Positions 19,699 to 28,590 of a stretch of 64,000 nucleotides of DNA are shown piece after piece; position 1 is the stretch's first letter; each line of letters opens with the position of its first letter. Position numbers and translations under genes: made by a program. The stretch comes from Trebonia kvetii. Its GTDB lineage: Bacteria > Actinomycetota > Actinomycetes > Streptosporangiales > Streptosporangiaceae. Where the stretch lies: contig NZ_RPFW01000006.1 of the NCBI RefSeq assembly GCF_007827045.1, positions 644,175 through 708,174 of the forward strand. The letters are read 5' to 3'. The notes under the pieces were generated by a model. The model saw only the letters and a program-made list of their open reading frames with translations, did no database searches and was not told the origin of the DNA.

Positions 19699-22110
19699 GT
19701 GACCAAGGTCCCCAGGACGGGTACCTTCCGCCCGGGTGCTTCCCGGTCAGGGGGCGCGCATGCTGAGGGAATGATGGGGAGCGGTCTATTCCGGGCGGCG
19801 GCAGCACGGCTGAGCCGGCGGTCGGCGGCTGTGCTGCTGGCCCTGACGGCTGCTGGCCTGGCGGCGGGTGGCGTGGCCTGGCTGGCCGGTGCGGGCGGGA
19901 CCGCGGACGTGGCGTGGCTCGCCGCGGCGGCGTGCGGCCTGGGCTACGCGCTGTGGTCCGCCGCCGACAGCATCCGGCGCGGTCGCCTGGGCGTGGACGT
20001 GATCGCGCTGCTCGCGCTGGCGGGCGCGGTAGCCGTCCGCGAGCTGCTGGCTGCGGCGGTGATCAGCGTGATGCTGACCAGCGGCCGGGCCCTGGAGGCG
20101 TGGGCGGCGCTGCGCGCCAGGCATGACCTGAGCGCGCTGCTGGACCGGGCGCCCAGGACCGCGCGCCGGTCGCGCGCCGACCGGGTGGAAGTCGTGCCGC
20201 TTGAGGAGATCGCGGCCGGCGACATGGTGCTCGTAGCGCCCGGTGACGTGGTCCCCGTGGACGGCATCGTGGCCGCGGGCGTTGCCGTCCTTGACGAGTC
20301 CGCCCTGACCGGCGAGGTCCGGCCTGCCGAACGCGTCCAGGGCGACCCGGTAGCGAGCGGGGTGGTAAACGCCGGCGGCCCGTTCAGCCTGCGGGCCAGC
20401 GGCAGCGCCGCGGAAAGCACCTACGCGGGCATCGTGCGCCTGGTCAGCGAGGCGGAGAACTCGCAGGCACCGTTCGTCAGGCTCGCCGACCGGTACGCCA
20501 TGTGGTTCCTGCCCCTGACCCTCGCCGTAGCCGGGATCGCATGGGCGCTCGGCGGGCCGGCCCGCGCCGTCGCGGTTCTCGTGGTCGCGACGCCGTGCCC
20601 GCTCATCCTGGCCGCTCCGGTCGCCCTGGTCTCCGGGCTGTCGGCGGCCGCCCGGCGCGGCGTGGTGGTAAAGAGCGGAGGTGTCCTTGAACGGCTGGCC
20701 GGCTGCACCACCCTGGTGCTCGACAAGACCGGGACGCTCACCGTCGGGCAGCCCGAGGTGACCGCGGTCATCCCGGCCGGGACCGGTTGCCCGGACCAGG
20801 AAGAGATCCTGAGCCTCGCCGCGTCGCTGGACCAGGTGTCCGGGCACGTGCTGGCCGCCGCGGTCGTCCGGGCAGCGGCCGAGCACGGCAGCCCGATCAG
20901 CCGGCCGGCCGCCGTGACGGAGGTAGCGGGGCAGGGCATCACAGGCACCGTCGGCGGCCGCGTGGTCAGGCTGGGGCGCGCCGGATGGGTCGGCGCCGCG
21001 GAAACCGAGCCGTGGGTCCGGGCCGCGCGCCGCCGGGTCCGGCTGGACGGCGCGCTGACGGTGTTCGCCGCCGTCGACGGCCAGCCGGCGGGCGTGCTGC
21101 TGCTTGAGGACCGGATCCGCCCCGATGCCCGGCAGACCATCCGGGCAGTGCGCCAGGGCGGAATCAGCAGGATCGTGCTGGCGACCGGCGACCGCGCGGA
21201 AGCGGCCGACGCCGTCGGCGCGCTTACCGGCGTCGACGAGGTGATCGCGGAGCTCACCCCGGAGGACAAGCTGGACGTGGTGCGCCGTGAGCAGCGCCTG
21301 GCACCGGTGATCATGACCGGCGACGGGATCAACGACGCCCCCGCGCTGGCCCTGGCCGACGTAGGGATCGCCATGGGAGCCAGGGGTTCCACCGCGTCGT
21401 CGCAAGCGGCGGACGCAGTCCTCACCGTCGACCAGATCGGCCGCCTCGGCGAGGTGGCCGTAATAGCCCGGCGTACCCGGCGGATCGCCCTGGAGAGCGT
21501 GATGGCCGGCATGGGCATGTCACTGGCCGCCATGGGCGTCGCGGCGGCCGGGATGCTGCCCGCGGTATGGGGCGCGCTGCTGCAAGAGGCCATCGACGTC
21601 GCGGTCATACTGAACGCGCTTCGTGCCCTCCGGCCGGCCGCTCCCGAGGTCCGGCTGACAGCCGCCGACACCGGCCTCACCCGGCGGTTCCGCGCCGAGC
21701 ACGAGGCGATCCGGACGGACATTGACCAGCTCCGGACGGTCGCTGAGACGCTGACCGAGCCCGGTGCGATGGCCAGGGTCCGCCGCATGTGCGAACTGCT
21801 CACCAGCGAGGTATGGCCGCACGAGCACGCGGAGGAATCGGACCTGTACCCGGCGCTGAACCGGGTGCTCGGCGGAGTGGACCCCACCGCCCCGATGAGC
21901 AGGGCGCACGCCGAGATCGCCGTCCAGATAGCGCGGCTCGGGCGCCTCGCTGACGATATCGGCGAGCGTGAGCCCGACGACACCGACATCGCCGAACTGC
22001 GCGGCCTCCTGTACGGCCTGCACGCCATCTTGCGGCTGCACACGGCGCAGGAAGACGAGACCTACCTCTCGCTCGGCGACAACACGGACACAGGCCGGCC
22101 TGCGGCCTGA
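19699..22110 (+). CDS. P1B-5-type heavy-metal P-type ATPase with C-terminal hemerythrin domain
   Basis: Up to 803 residues (GTG 19699; the ATG pair at 19771 is an alternative start). Visible parts are an actuator domain (VVPVDGIVAAG, LDESALTGE), the TPCP metal-site motif in helix 4 (about residue 299), the phosphorylation site DKTGTLT (about 342) and the hinge TGDGINDAPALA. There is no N-terminal metal-binding domain. From about residue 660 a hemerythrin-like HHE domain follows (FRAEHEAIRTDIDQL, VWPHEHAEESDLYPAL, LHAILRLHTAQEDETYL). TPCP plus a hemerythrin tail is the known signature of group P1B-5 (Nia-like Ni/Fe exporters). The metal specificity here is inferred from that. Confidence 0.9.
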   Translation: MTKVPRTGTFRPGASRSGGAHAEGMMGSGLFRAAAARLSRRSAAVLLALTAAGLAAGGVAWLAGAGGTADVAWLAAAACGLGYALWSAADSIRRGRLGVDVIALLALAGAVAVRELLAAAVISVMLTSGRALEAWAALRARHDLSALLDRAPRTARRSRADRVEVVPLEEIAAGDMVLVAPGDVVPVDGIVAAGVAVLDESALTGEVRPAERVQGDPVASGVVNAGGPFSLRASGSAAESTYAGIVRLVSEAENSQAPFVRLADRYAMWFLPLTLAVAGIAWALGGPARAVAVLVVATPCPLILAAPVALVSGLSAAARRGVVVKSGGVLERLAGCTTLVLDKTGTLTVGQPEVTAVIPAGTGCPDQEEILSLAASLDQVSGHVLAAAVVRAAAEHGSPISRPAAVTEVAGQGITGTVGGRVVRLGRAGWVGAAETEPWVRAARRRVRLDGALTVFAAVDGQPAGVLLLEDRIRPDARQTIRAVRQGGISRIVLATGDRAEAADAVGALTGVDEVIAELTPEDKLDVVRREQRLAPVIMTGDGINDAPALALADVGIAMGARGSTASSQAADAVLTVDQIGRLGEVAVIARRTRRIALESVMAGMGMSLAAMGVAAAGMLPAVWGALLQEAIDVAVILNALRALRPAAPEVRLTAADTGLTRRFRAEHEAIRTDIDQLRTVAETLTEPGAMARVRRMCELLTSEVWPHEHAEESDLYPALNRVLGGVDPTAPMSRAHAEIAVQIARLGRLADDIGEREPDDTDIAELRGLLYGLHAILRLHTAQEDETYLSLGDNTDTGRPAA

Positions 22111-22409
22111 GCAACCAGCGAGGACAAGGGCAGACAGACACGCCAGCGGGTTACCAGCCCTCAGCCCAGGAATCCGGCCGGTGCCACCGATAAGAGATTC
22201 CATCCCGAACGGGAGGTAGCGCTGCCGGCCCGCCCGCGTGATCGCCAGAAGGCGGGTGGAGCTCAGCCGTTTGCCTCTGTGTTCTGGTAGAGGGCTGCTA
22301 CCGCCGCCCTGAGCGCCGCCGAGCCCGACACCAAGGCGAGTCGCCTCGCTGTTCATAGCCGCCGATCACGCCGACGACAGCTGACTTCACGCCTTCCGCG
22401 CCTAGCCGA

Positions 22410-22667
22410 GTGGGAGAACGCCGCTACTACAAACTCCTGCCGCAATTTGCGCAGACATTAAACGGCCGCTACGTCTACGAACAGGACGACGTGGTGACGC
22501 GCATGAAGGAGCACCTGAACCACGAAGACCGGGCGCGGACTGTTCGGACCGCCGCTCTTGACGTCTTCCAGGCACACGGCTTCGGCGAGGAGGCCGCCCG
22601 CAAATGGCTGCAGCGCCATCGGCCGGAGGAGGCTGTGAACGCGTGGCCGCGTGGTCGGCACCCATAG
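22410..22667 (+). CDS. Hypothetical small helical protein
   Basis: 85 residues from GTG 22410, with good codon-position bias and no frame breaks. It is mostly charged and helical (GRYVYEQDDVVTRMKEHLNH, ALDVFQAHGFGEEAARKWL). No family is recognised. It lies between the metal ATPase and arsC, convergent with arsC. Confidence 0.45.
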   Translation: MGERRYYKLLPQFAQTLNGRYVYEQDDVVTRMKEHLNHEDRARTVRTAALDVFQAHGFGEEAARKWLQRHRPEEAVNAWPRGRHP

Positions 22668-22694
22668 CGGCTGCGGAAGACCCGCAGCTTCCGC

Positions 22695-23108
22695 TTAGCG
22701 GTCTGTCTCCGGGGCGATCTCGGTGATCAGGCTTTCGACGAGCTTCTTGATCTCGTACCGGATGGGGCGGATGGCCGCAGTGCCCTGGCCTGCCGGGTCC
22801 TCCAGCGTCCAGTCCAGGTACTGCTTGCCGGGGAAGACAGCGCACGCGTCGCCGCAGCCCATGGTGATGCACACGTCGGATGCCTGCACGGCATCGATGG
22901 TCAGCACTTTGGGGGTCTCGGCGGAGATGTCGATGCCGACCTCGCGCATCGCCTCGACCACCGCCAGGTTGACGGCATCGGCCGGGGCCGAGCCCGCGGA
23001 GCGAACCTCGACCCGGTCGCCGGCGAGGTGGGTCAGCCAGGTGGCGGCCATCTGGGAGCGTCCGGCGTTGTGGACGCAGACGAACAGCACGGAAGGCTTG
23101 TCAGGCAT
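22695..23108 (-). CDS. arsC: Arsenate reductase, low-molecular-weight phosphatase type (ArsC)
   Basis: 137 residues from ATG 23108. The phosphatase loop CVHNAGRS (CX5R) is near the N-terminus. A second pair of cysteines sits in MGCGDACAVFPG, the resolving cysteines of thioredoxin-coupled ArsC. The conserved end YLDWTLEDPAGQG is also present. It reduces arsenate to arsenite in the cytosol. No arsenite efflux gene or ArsR is adjacent, so export must be encoded elsewhere. A GTG 15 bases upstream could also start it. Confidence 0.9.
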   Translation of the reverse strand: MPDKPSVLFVCVHNAGRSQMAATWLTHLAGDRVEVRSAGSAPADAVNLAVVEAMREVGIDISAETPKVLTIDAVQASDVCITMGCGDACAVFPGKQYLDWTLEDPAGQGTAAIRPIRYEIKKLVESLITEIAPETDR

Positions 23109-23145
23109 CGGGAAGTCTCGCACCCGCCCGGTGGCAGAGACCGGG

Positions 23146-23295
23146 GCGCGGCAGACCTACAACACTCCCTCGGCCGCAAGTGGGGCCGCCTCCGGCACAT
23201 CGACCAACGGATGGACATACTGGACAGCGGACACACCCGACGGGCGATTCTCACTCGCAGCGATCCGTGACGAATTCCTGGCCCGCCGACAGTAG
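23146..23295 (+). pseudogene. RAMA/DUF4357-like domain, C-terminal remnant
   Basis: About 49 codons read ARQTYNTPSAASGAASGTS, NGWTYWTADTPDGRFSLA and AIRDEFLARRQ before TAG. The 'SPSAAA ... G.STNGWTFW ... L..LR' pattern is that of DUF4357/RAMA domains found at the end of DNA-associated proteins. No start or upstream domain is present in frame, since the antisense of arsC begins there. It is a fragment. Confidence 0.42.
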
Positions 23296-23588
23296 CCGGA
23301 CAACCCGGTCACCCCAGCGAAGGGCCCCAACTGCATAACCCGTGCAGATCGGCCACGCTTGAACCAGGATCACAGCATCTCCCGGACTGGACGCCGTGTC
23401 CGGTTACATTCCGTGTTAGGCGCTGGTTACCGCTTCACGATCTGTCTGTATCCGCCTTCGATCTGCGCCGGCGGCGACCTCGCAGACCAATCCCCGTAGG
23501 CCAGGGTGTTCAGGCGTGCCTGGGGGTTCTGTTGTGCGGGCCGAGGTGCAGCTTACCTACGTGATCGAGATCGCTCTGGCGAGGGAAT

Positions 23589-24359
23589 TCATTCTGTCCG
23601 TTGCCGGTCGGCGAAGACGCGGGTGATGGCGGCGGTCCGGCTGGATACCTGCAGCAGGCGGTAGATGTTTTCCAGGTGGGTGCGGACGGTCCCGTCGGAG
23701 ATGCCCAGGCGGCGGGCGATCTGGGCATTGGTGTGCCCGGCGGCCACCAGGCGCAGCAGTTCCTGCTGCCGGGCGGTGAGCCGCGGGACCGGGTGGCGGC
23801 GGCGTTCGGCTTGGAGGTAGGCCTGGTGCAGGTGCGGGCGCAGTACGGTGAGCAGGTCATGGTGACGGCCGGAGAAATCTGGGCCGGGGCCGCGGATGAA
23901 GACCAGCCGCAGGCTCCTCCCGGGCCCGGCTGTCCACCCCGGGGCGTCGGGCAGGCACAGCATCAGCTCGTGCTCGATCCCGTACGGCCTGCAGCAGTCC
24001 TGGTACATGCCGGTGCTGTGCCATTGCCGGGCGGTGTAGAAGTCCGAGATCTTCACGAGGCTGCGCAGGTCGCCGGTGCGCTCAGGGTGGCTGCAGGGGC
24101 TGTCCCAGTAGTGAGCCCAGAACGACGAGACGTCGTAGGCGGGGTCGTCGGCTTCGGCTGGGACGGTCTGCCCGAACCAGTCCGTCATCCGCCTGCTGTC
24201 TGTGCCCCCGAAGACCAGGAAGTCGCAGCCGGCCAGTTGCGCCAGGTCGCTGAGCAAGGACGGCGGCAGTCCTTCGGCCGGGGGATCGCCGCGGTCGTCA
24301 GTGACGATCCGGGCCAGGGCGCGCAGGTCCCGCCCGCTGGCTGCTGCCGGTCCTTTCAT
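23589..24359 (-). CDS. LuxR-family transcriptional regulator
   Basis: 256 residues. The N-terminal 185 residues form an uncharacterised sensor-like region (CDFLVFGGTDSRRMTDWFG). The C-terminal helix-turn-helix (about 190-250) has LTARQQELLRLVAAGHTNAQ, ARRLGISDGTVRTHLENIYR. Complete and single-frame, about 300 bp from its neighbours on either side. The target genes are unknown. Confidence 0.85.
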   Translation of the reverse strand: MKGPAAASGRDLRALARIVTDDRGDPPAEGLPPSLLSDLAQLAGCDFLVFGGTDSRRMTDWFGQTVPAEADDPAYDVSSFWAHYWDSPCSHPERTGDLRSLVKISDFYTARQWHSTGMYQDCCRPYGIEHELMLCLPDAPGWTAGPGRSLRLVFIRGPGPDFSGRHHDLLTVLRPHLHQAYLQAERRRHPVPRLTARQQELLRLVAAGHTNAQIARRLGISDGTVRTHLENIYRLLQVSSRTAAITRVFADRQRTE

Positions 24360-24522
24360 AACGCCGTCCCTCCCAGGCCAGGTTACTTCGGCTGCGGCCG
24401 GCGCGACATACGCAGAACGTCGGATGGCCGCGATCGCCGGGACTGTGCACCCTTGCAGGTAGCTCGACGGGCAGCCGGCTGGCTGCAGCGCAGTCAGACG
24501 CGGGCGGAAGTGAGGTAAAGGC

Positions 24523-24951
24523 GTGTACGACCCCTCCTTTCTTGGCGCCTTCGGGCGGCTACGGCAGCAGGAGATGCTGGCGGACGCCGACCGGCGGCAT
24601 GCGGCGCGACGAAGGGCGAAGGTGAACAGAGCACGCTGGCCAGAGCAGCGTGCCGAACGGCGGCACTGGTACTCGCCGACGTCCTGGCGGCCGGCTGCGC
24701 GGGTCCGGCGCGAGCCGCTCGAAAGTAACCGTCAACACGACTTGGGCATCTCCGCCCGCGTCGGTTGCGTCGGCTGCGCCGGCAAGGAGAACGGCAACCC
24801 GGCCGCCGGCAACAATCCGCGGTATGCCGAGGTGGTCGAGGTCATCTTTGATCCCGGGCAGCCGCGGGACATCCTCGAGTTGTTATCCAGCTCCACCAGC
24901 CCGGCCCCTGGGCAGGAACCAGTTCAGTCCGCATCGGTGCGCTGCGGTTGA
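24523..24951 (+). CDS. Hypothetical actinobacterial small protein
   Basis: 142 residues from GTG 24523, preceded by GAGGT. The start MYDPSFLGAFGRLRQQEMLA, then an Arg/Ala-rich stretch, is a common pattern of small actinobacterial proteins with no assigned function. The second half (from about residue 70) is less protein-like and may be out of its native frame. Confidence 0.42.
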   Translation: MYDPSFLGAFGRLRQQEMLADADRRHAARRRAKVNRARWPEQRAERRHWYSPTSWRPAARVRREPLESNRQHDLGISARVGCVGCAGKENGNPAAGNNPRYAEVVEVIFDPGQPRDILELLSSSTSPAPGQEPVQSASVRCG

Positions 24952-25303
24952 CCGCTTGGCGGACGGCGGCGATCAGGGATGCGTAGCAGCGGACCAGTGC
25001 CGCACACTCGAGGAGGGGCCACTCCGGGAGACCTGTGCCGTCGCCCCGGCGGAAGCCGTGGGCTGCCGTGCGATGAGGGACGGTGCGGCCGGCGGGGTCC
25101 AGCCCCGTGGTCCAGGCTGCGAGACAGGTAGGAGGCAGGTAGGGCGATCATCAGGCGCGGCTGGGGGTTCTTGCGTTAGCTCCAAGGCCTACCGACTGCG
25201 CATGCCGGTGACAATGCCCTGACAGGTACTCTCGCAGTCGGTGGTGCCCGGTGACTGCCGCCGATCGGCTGCGTGCCGGAAGGTGCCGGTTCCTGCGGTG
25301 GCG
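24952..25303. other. Intergenic, no gene recognised
   Basis: About 350 bp between convergent small genes. Only short overlapping frames on both strands, and no hairpin or repeat stands out. Confidence 0.4.
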
Positions 25304-25552
25304 CTAGTTACGCTGAGAGATCTTGTCGGACTCGGCGATGCGGCCTGCCCCGAGGGCCCGCAGTCCCTCTCCCAGGCGCTCGCGCGCCTGTCGCAGCAGC
25401 TTGAATGAATTGCTCGAAGGGCTCTGCGGGGCGGCGCGTTCTGGGTCGGCTCCGTGTTCTTCGATGAGGTGAGTCTGAAGTGCCGCCGCGACTTCGTCGG
25501 TCGCCTTCAGCGCCTGGTAGATGGCCCGGTCTCGGGCGGTGTCGTCAACCAC
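25304..25552 (-). CDS. Hypothetical small helical protein
   Basis: 82 residues from GTG 25552, with an excellent ribosome-binding site (GGAGG, 5 bases upstream). Predominantly helical and charged (IYQALKATDEVAAALQTHLI, SFKLLRQARERLGEGLRALG). No family recognised. The strong start signal and clean frame support a real gene. Confidence 0.6.
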   Translation of the reverse strand: MVDDTARDRAIYQALKATDEVAAALQTHLIEEHGADPERAAPQSPSSNSFKLLRQARERLGEGLRALGAGRIAESDKISQRN

Positions 25553-25585
25553 GGTGTCCTCCGATAGCTCGTTGCATCCTAGGCA

Positions 25586-25790
25586 TCACTTTCGCCGCTG
25601 CGGCGCGGGCGCCGCGTCGGCGGCTGCCGCTGCGGGCGGTGCGGAGACGAGGATGGTGTCCTCGTTGTTTAGATCCCTGGACCTGCGGTGGGACGGCAGC
25701 ATGACGACCGCGAGAAGTGCGCCGAGCCCGAGAAGCGCGGCAGAAATCGTAAATGCCAGGGTGTATCTGTGGGTGGGCCGTAGTTGGTCG
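25586..25790 (-). pseudogene. MFS drug transporter, C-terminal remnant
   Basis: The minus strand encodes RYTLAFTISAALLGLGALLA, then VVMLPSHRRSRDLNNEDTI, an Ala/Pro-rich tail and TGA. A last membrane helix followed by LPS.RR is how DHA2-type (EmrB/QacA) transporters end. Upstream the frame runs into the end of the DUF4389 gene without transporter homology, so at least 450 residues are missing. Confidence 0.55.
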
Positions 25791-25830
25791 TTATCCGCGT
25801 GGCTTGCGTGGATGCGGGCGAAAAGGTTCC

Positions 25831-26556
25831 TCAGCCGACCCGTGCGGCCGAAGCGGCCGATGCGGGTGCGGGGTCATCGGGTGCGGGTGCGGGCAGGTCG
25901 GCCCCGCCCTGGTCCAGTCGGAACGGCGGGTAGGAGTCGGTCATCAAGGCGGCGTACGCGATGACCCGCAGCACCCAGCGGTTCATGCCAACGACGAAGT
26001 CGTACAGCCCTCGCGGGTAGCGGCCCGCGAACAGCAGCGTGATCGCCGCGAAGCACACGAGCAGCCCGATCAGGCCACCGGAGAGGGTATCCGCCTGCCA
26101 GGTATTCCCGTGGGTCCCGGTACCGGTGTAGGCGGCCCCGCCGGCGAACACTGCGACAATGGCGTACTGCGGGATCGCCAGCAGCCACCACTTGACCAGG
26201 ACTAGGCCGCGGGAGAGCCGCTCGGGATAGGCGATGTCCAGCCTCGCGGGGTAGTCCGGCTCCTCATCCAGGCTGAACGGCGGGTAGCGGTCGGTCCCCA
26301 GGGCACTGTAGGTGTAGTAGCCGACCCGCCAGGACCAGCGCAGCACCCCCAGGTTGAAGCTGAACAGCGGGCGAGGGTAGCGCGCGGTGAACAAGATCGC
26401 GAAGAACGCGATGACGGTGACGACGGTGAATGCGATCCACAAGAAGAACAGCACGATGTAGTGCGGGATCGCCAGCAGCCACTTGACCAGCCACAGCCAG
26501 CGGCTCAGCGGCTCGTCCAGGCGAGCTCGAACCTGCACAGGGTAGCTCTGGTCCAT
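25831..26556 (-). CDS. DUF4389 domain membrane protein
   Basis: 241 residues from ATG 26556 behind AAGGAGGAACC. Two tandem DUF4389 units are visible: LSRWLWLVKWLLAIPHYIVL ... LGTDRYPPFSLDEEPDYPA, and LSRGLVLVKWWLLAIPQYAI ... MTDSYPPFRLDQ. Each has two membrane helices followed by a YPPF motif. The C-terminus is Ala/Pro-rich. The function of the family is unknown. Confidence 0.88.
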   Translation of the reverse strand: MDQSYPVQVRARLDEPLSRWLWLVKWLLAIPHYIVLFFLWIAFTVVTVIAFFAILFTARYPRPLFSFNLGVLRWSWRVGYYTYSALGTDRYPPFSLDEEPDYPARLDIAYPERLSRGLVLVKWWLLAIPQYAIVAVFAGGAAYTGTGTHGNTWQADTLSGGLIGLLVCFAAITLLFAGRYPRGLYDFVVGMNRWVLRVIAYAALMTDSYPPFRLDQGGADLPAPAPDDPAPASAASAARVG

Positions 26557-26859
26557 GGTTCCTCCTTGCCAGTGCCTGCGGATGCCGCATCCATGCCACG
26601 GGTACGCAATGCACGCCTAAGGGCGGATAACCGGGGCCAGAAGTCCCGATTCCCGGCCTTTCTCGGTGGTTCCGGAGCGGGAACCGCGTCGTGGTGCAGA
26701 AATCTCGGTGCTGCCAGCAGACCTCACTACGTAGGCGGGCGGAAAGGGCCAATCTGAACAAGCCCTATCAGCGTGGCTGATGACGGCACCCGATCGCGTT
26801 CCCGCGGTGCGCGCTACTCGCGCGCGGCTTCATGTCGGGCAGCCGCGCGGGCCGTCGGT
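26557..26859. other. Intergenic, no gene recognised
   Basis: Upstream region of the DUF4389 gene and downstream of the antiporter remnant. The GC-rich short frames on both strands look like chance. It presumably holds the DUF4389 promoter, but I cannot place it. Confidence 0.4.
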
Positions 26860-27372
26860 CTAGACGGGAGACACTGACGAGTTCGCGCCGGCATCCGGTG
26901 ATGCGGCACCCGTGCGCGGACGGCCGGGGTGGAAGTCGCCAGTCGCCGGCTCTGCGCCGTTCGTACCTGCGGGCTCGGGCCGGGCAAGGCGTCTCGCCGC
27001 ACGTTCGGGGACCGCGACACTCGCCGGTGGCCAGCAAGCGCCGCTCACCAGCGTCATCCCGCCGTGGTGGGCGGCACCGGCTAAGCATGGCGCCCCGGTC
27101 CCCTCCTCGGGCTGGGGCGGGGCTGAGTCCTGGCCTTTCCCTGCCGGGGCAGACACTGCCCCATAGCGGCGCGCCAGCGGCTGTGCGCTGACGCCGTGCG
27201 TGATCACGCTGAGCAGGACCGTGGCCGTGATGACCGCCACCGCCAGGCTGGCCGCCTTTTCGCCGAGATCCTCGACAGGGACGGTCATGGGCTCATGCGC
27301 GGCTGTCCCCGCTCCCACCAGCGCGACCAGGACGAGCGCAGGGTGCAGCGGTCTAGGCGCTACTGATACCAT
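26860..27372 (-). pseudogene. Cation:proton antiporter (NhaP/CPA1-like), C-terminal remnant
   Basis: The frame reads PLHPALVLVALVGAGTAAHE, VPVEDLGEKAASLAVAVITA and TVLLSVITHGVSAQPLARRY. This is the last membrane helices and the HG.SA.PLA..Y ending of CPA1 antiporters. About 350 residues of transporter are missing upstream, where the frame stops at the edge of the toxin-antitoxin module. The Pro/Gly-rich tail after ARRYGA is probably readthrough. Confidence 0.58.
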
Positions 27373-27381
27373 GCGGTATCA
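27364..27381. promoter_or_regulatory. Palindromic operator of the toxin-antitoxin operon
   Basis: TGATACC and GGTATCA are perfect 7-base inverted repeats around ATGC, ending 7 bases before the antitoxin start codon. Ribbon-helix-helix antitoxins repress their own promoters through such sites, so this is the likely autoregulatory operator and overlaps the promoter. The repeat is seen directly; the function is inferred. Confidence 0.65.
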
Positions 27382-27388
27382 TCTGCTT

Positions 27389-27688
27389 ATGGCCATGACG
27401 CTTCGACTCAGCGAAGAACAGACCGAGGCCCTCCGGCGGAAGGCCGAGGCTGAGCATCGTTCCATGCAGCAGGTCGCCCAAGCTGCCATCGACGCCTACG
27501 TCCATCAGCCCACTCCGCTGCGCCGTCAGTTGGTCCCGGCAGCCGAGCTCGTAGGACTCTTCGGTGACCTGCCGCCGATGAATGCCGCGGATTTCCGTGC
27601 CGAGCAAGACCGCTACGCCGACACCGACGCATACTTCGACGCCTACAGCCGCGCTGGCGATCCCGAGGACGCCCAGGACGGAGAGTGA
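27389..27688 (+). CDS. Ribbon-helix-helix antitoxin (VapB-like)
   Basis: 99 residues from ATG 27389 (a second ATG is 6 bases on). The N-terminal ribbon-helix-helix has MAMTLRLSEEQTEALRRKAE and a second helix HRSMQQVAQAAIDAYV. The acidic C-terminal part (FRAEQDRYADTDAYFDAY) would wrap the toxin. The stop overlaps the toxin's GTG (GTGA). It neutralises the PIN-domain toxin and should repress the operon through the palindrome just upstream. Confidence 0.82.
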   Translation: MAMTLRLSEEQTEALRRKAEAEHRSMQQVAQAAIDAYVHQPTPLRRQLVPAAELVGLFGDLPPMNAADFRAEQDRYADTDAYFDAYSRAGDPEDAQDGE

Positions 27689-28101
27689 GCACCCGCTACC
27701 TGCGAGGGCTCGGCGACACGAACATCCTGATCTTCCTGGAGCGGCTGGCAGCAGATCATCTGCCGTCCGAGCTTGCCATCAGCACGGTCAGCCTCGCCGA
27801 GCTTTCAGCAGGAGTCCACTCGGCCGTCGATGCCGTCGAGCGCGCCCGGCGGATGATGCGCGTGCAGCGAGTGGAAGCCACCTTCAGCCCGCTGCCCTTC
27901 GACGTCGAAGCAGCCAGGCGGTACGGAATCATCGCCGCCGAGGTCATCAGCATCGGCCGCAAACCGCGCGGGCGCGTGGCCGACCTGATGATCGCGAGCA
28001 TCGCGGCGGCGAACAGGCTACCTCTCTTTACCACCAACCCAGCAGACTTTCACGGACTCGAGTCCGTCATAACCGTCGTCCCGGTTTCCGTCCCGGCTTA
28101 A
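27685..28101 (+). CDS. PIN-domain ribonuclease toxin (VapC-like)
   Basis: 138 residues from GTG 27685. PIN-domain acidic residues are visible: GDTNILIFLE (first Asp), VSLAELSAG (Glu), and GRVADLMIASIAAANRLPLF followed by TTNPADF (Asp positions). It would cleave RNA, typically tRNA or rRNA in this family. The gene overlaps the antitoxin by 4 bases, so the two are translated together. Length and motif order are intact. Confidence 0.86.
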   Translation: MSTRYLRGLGDTNILIFLERLAADHLPSELAISTVSLAELSAGVHSAVDAVERARRMMRVQRVEATFSPLPFDVEAARRYGIIAAEVISIGRKPRGRVADLMIASIAAANRLPLFTTNPADFHGLESVITVVPVSVPA

Positions 28102-28427
28102 CCGCGGATTTCCTGCGGTCGAGATCCTGACGCTCGTCCTGCTGGGACGGATTCCCGCCGGGCGCGGAGCTGATCCGCCGTCTCCACCGGGAGGCGGCGG
28201 ACCGCCTCGCGGAAGGTGACGCCGGAGATCTCCCGCAGGTGGCGCGCCGTCCAGGCGGCGACCCATTCGGGGTCACGCTTGGAGGCCTCGCGCAGGACCC
28301 AGCCGATCGCCTTGCGGATGAAGAACTCTTTCTCGCCCAGCATCGCAGCCCTGACGTGAGCCATAAGCTGCCGGATCTCCGATGGGGTCGGCTCGTCCAA
28401 GCGCCGGGTGCCCCACTGCTCGGTCAC
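28098..28427 (-). pseudogene. Chimeric ORF: integrase core-binding piece fused to DNA alkylation repair (AlkD-like) C-terminus
   Basis: The first 28 or so residues (VTEQWGTRRLDEPTPSEIRQ, LMAHVRA) belong to the N-terminal core-binding domain of actinobacterial tyrosine integrases. They fuse in frame to MLGEKEFFIRKAIGWVLREA, SKRDPEWVAAW, the C-terminal end of AlkD-like DNA glycosylases (HEAT repeats), which normally have about 230 residues. Neither parent is complete. The join, near 28345, is a deletion or recombination scar, and the ORF is unlikely to do either job. Confidence 0.6.
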
Positions 28428-28590
28428 CCGGTTCCAGGGACATAGTCGGCGAACGTCGGCACAGGCGGGCGCTTCCGGATGGCGGCGGCGGTCAGGTCGT
28501 CAGGGGGACAGGCCCATCCGCTCCAGGATCAGCAGCGCCGCGTCCAAGGCGGCCTGCTGCGAGGCGGCGGGAAACAGAGGTGGCAGTCAT
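28350..28590 (-). pseudogene. Tyrosine integrase, 5' remnant with frameshifts
   Basis: ATG 28590 overlaps the AbrB-like gene's stop (ATGA). The segments QAALDAALLILERMGLSP, DDLTAAAIRKRPPVPTFADY and WNRVTEQWGTRRLDEPTPS follow the start of integrases that sit behind AbrB-like genes in actinobacteria, but they lie in three frames. A stretch between ADYVP and WNRVT is deleted, and everything after about 28345 is replaced by the AlkD fragment. The catalytic domain is gone. Confidence 0.55.

Noticed and set aside
26832..27191. Plus-strand 119-codon frame opposite the antiporter remnant
   Set aside because: Arg/Ser/Pro-rich shadow composition, while the minus strand has clear antiporter homology.
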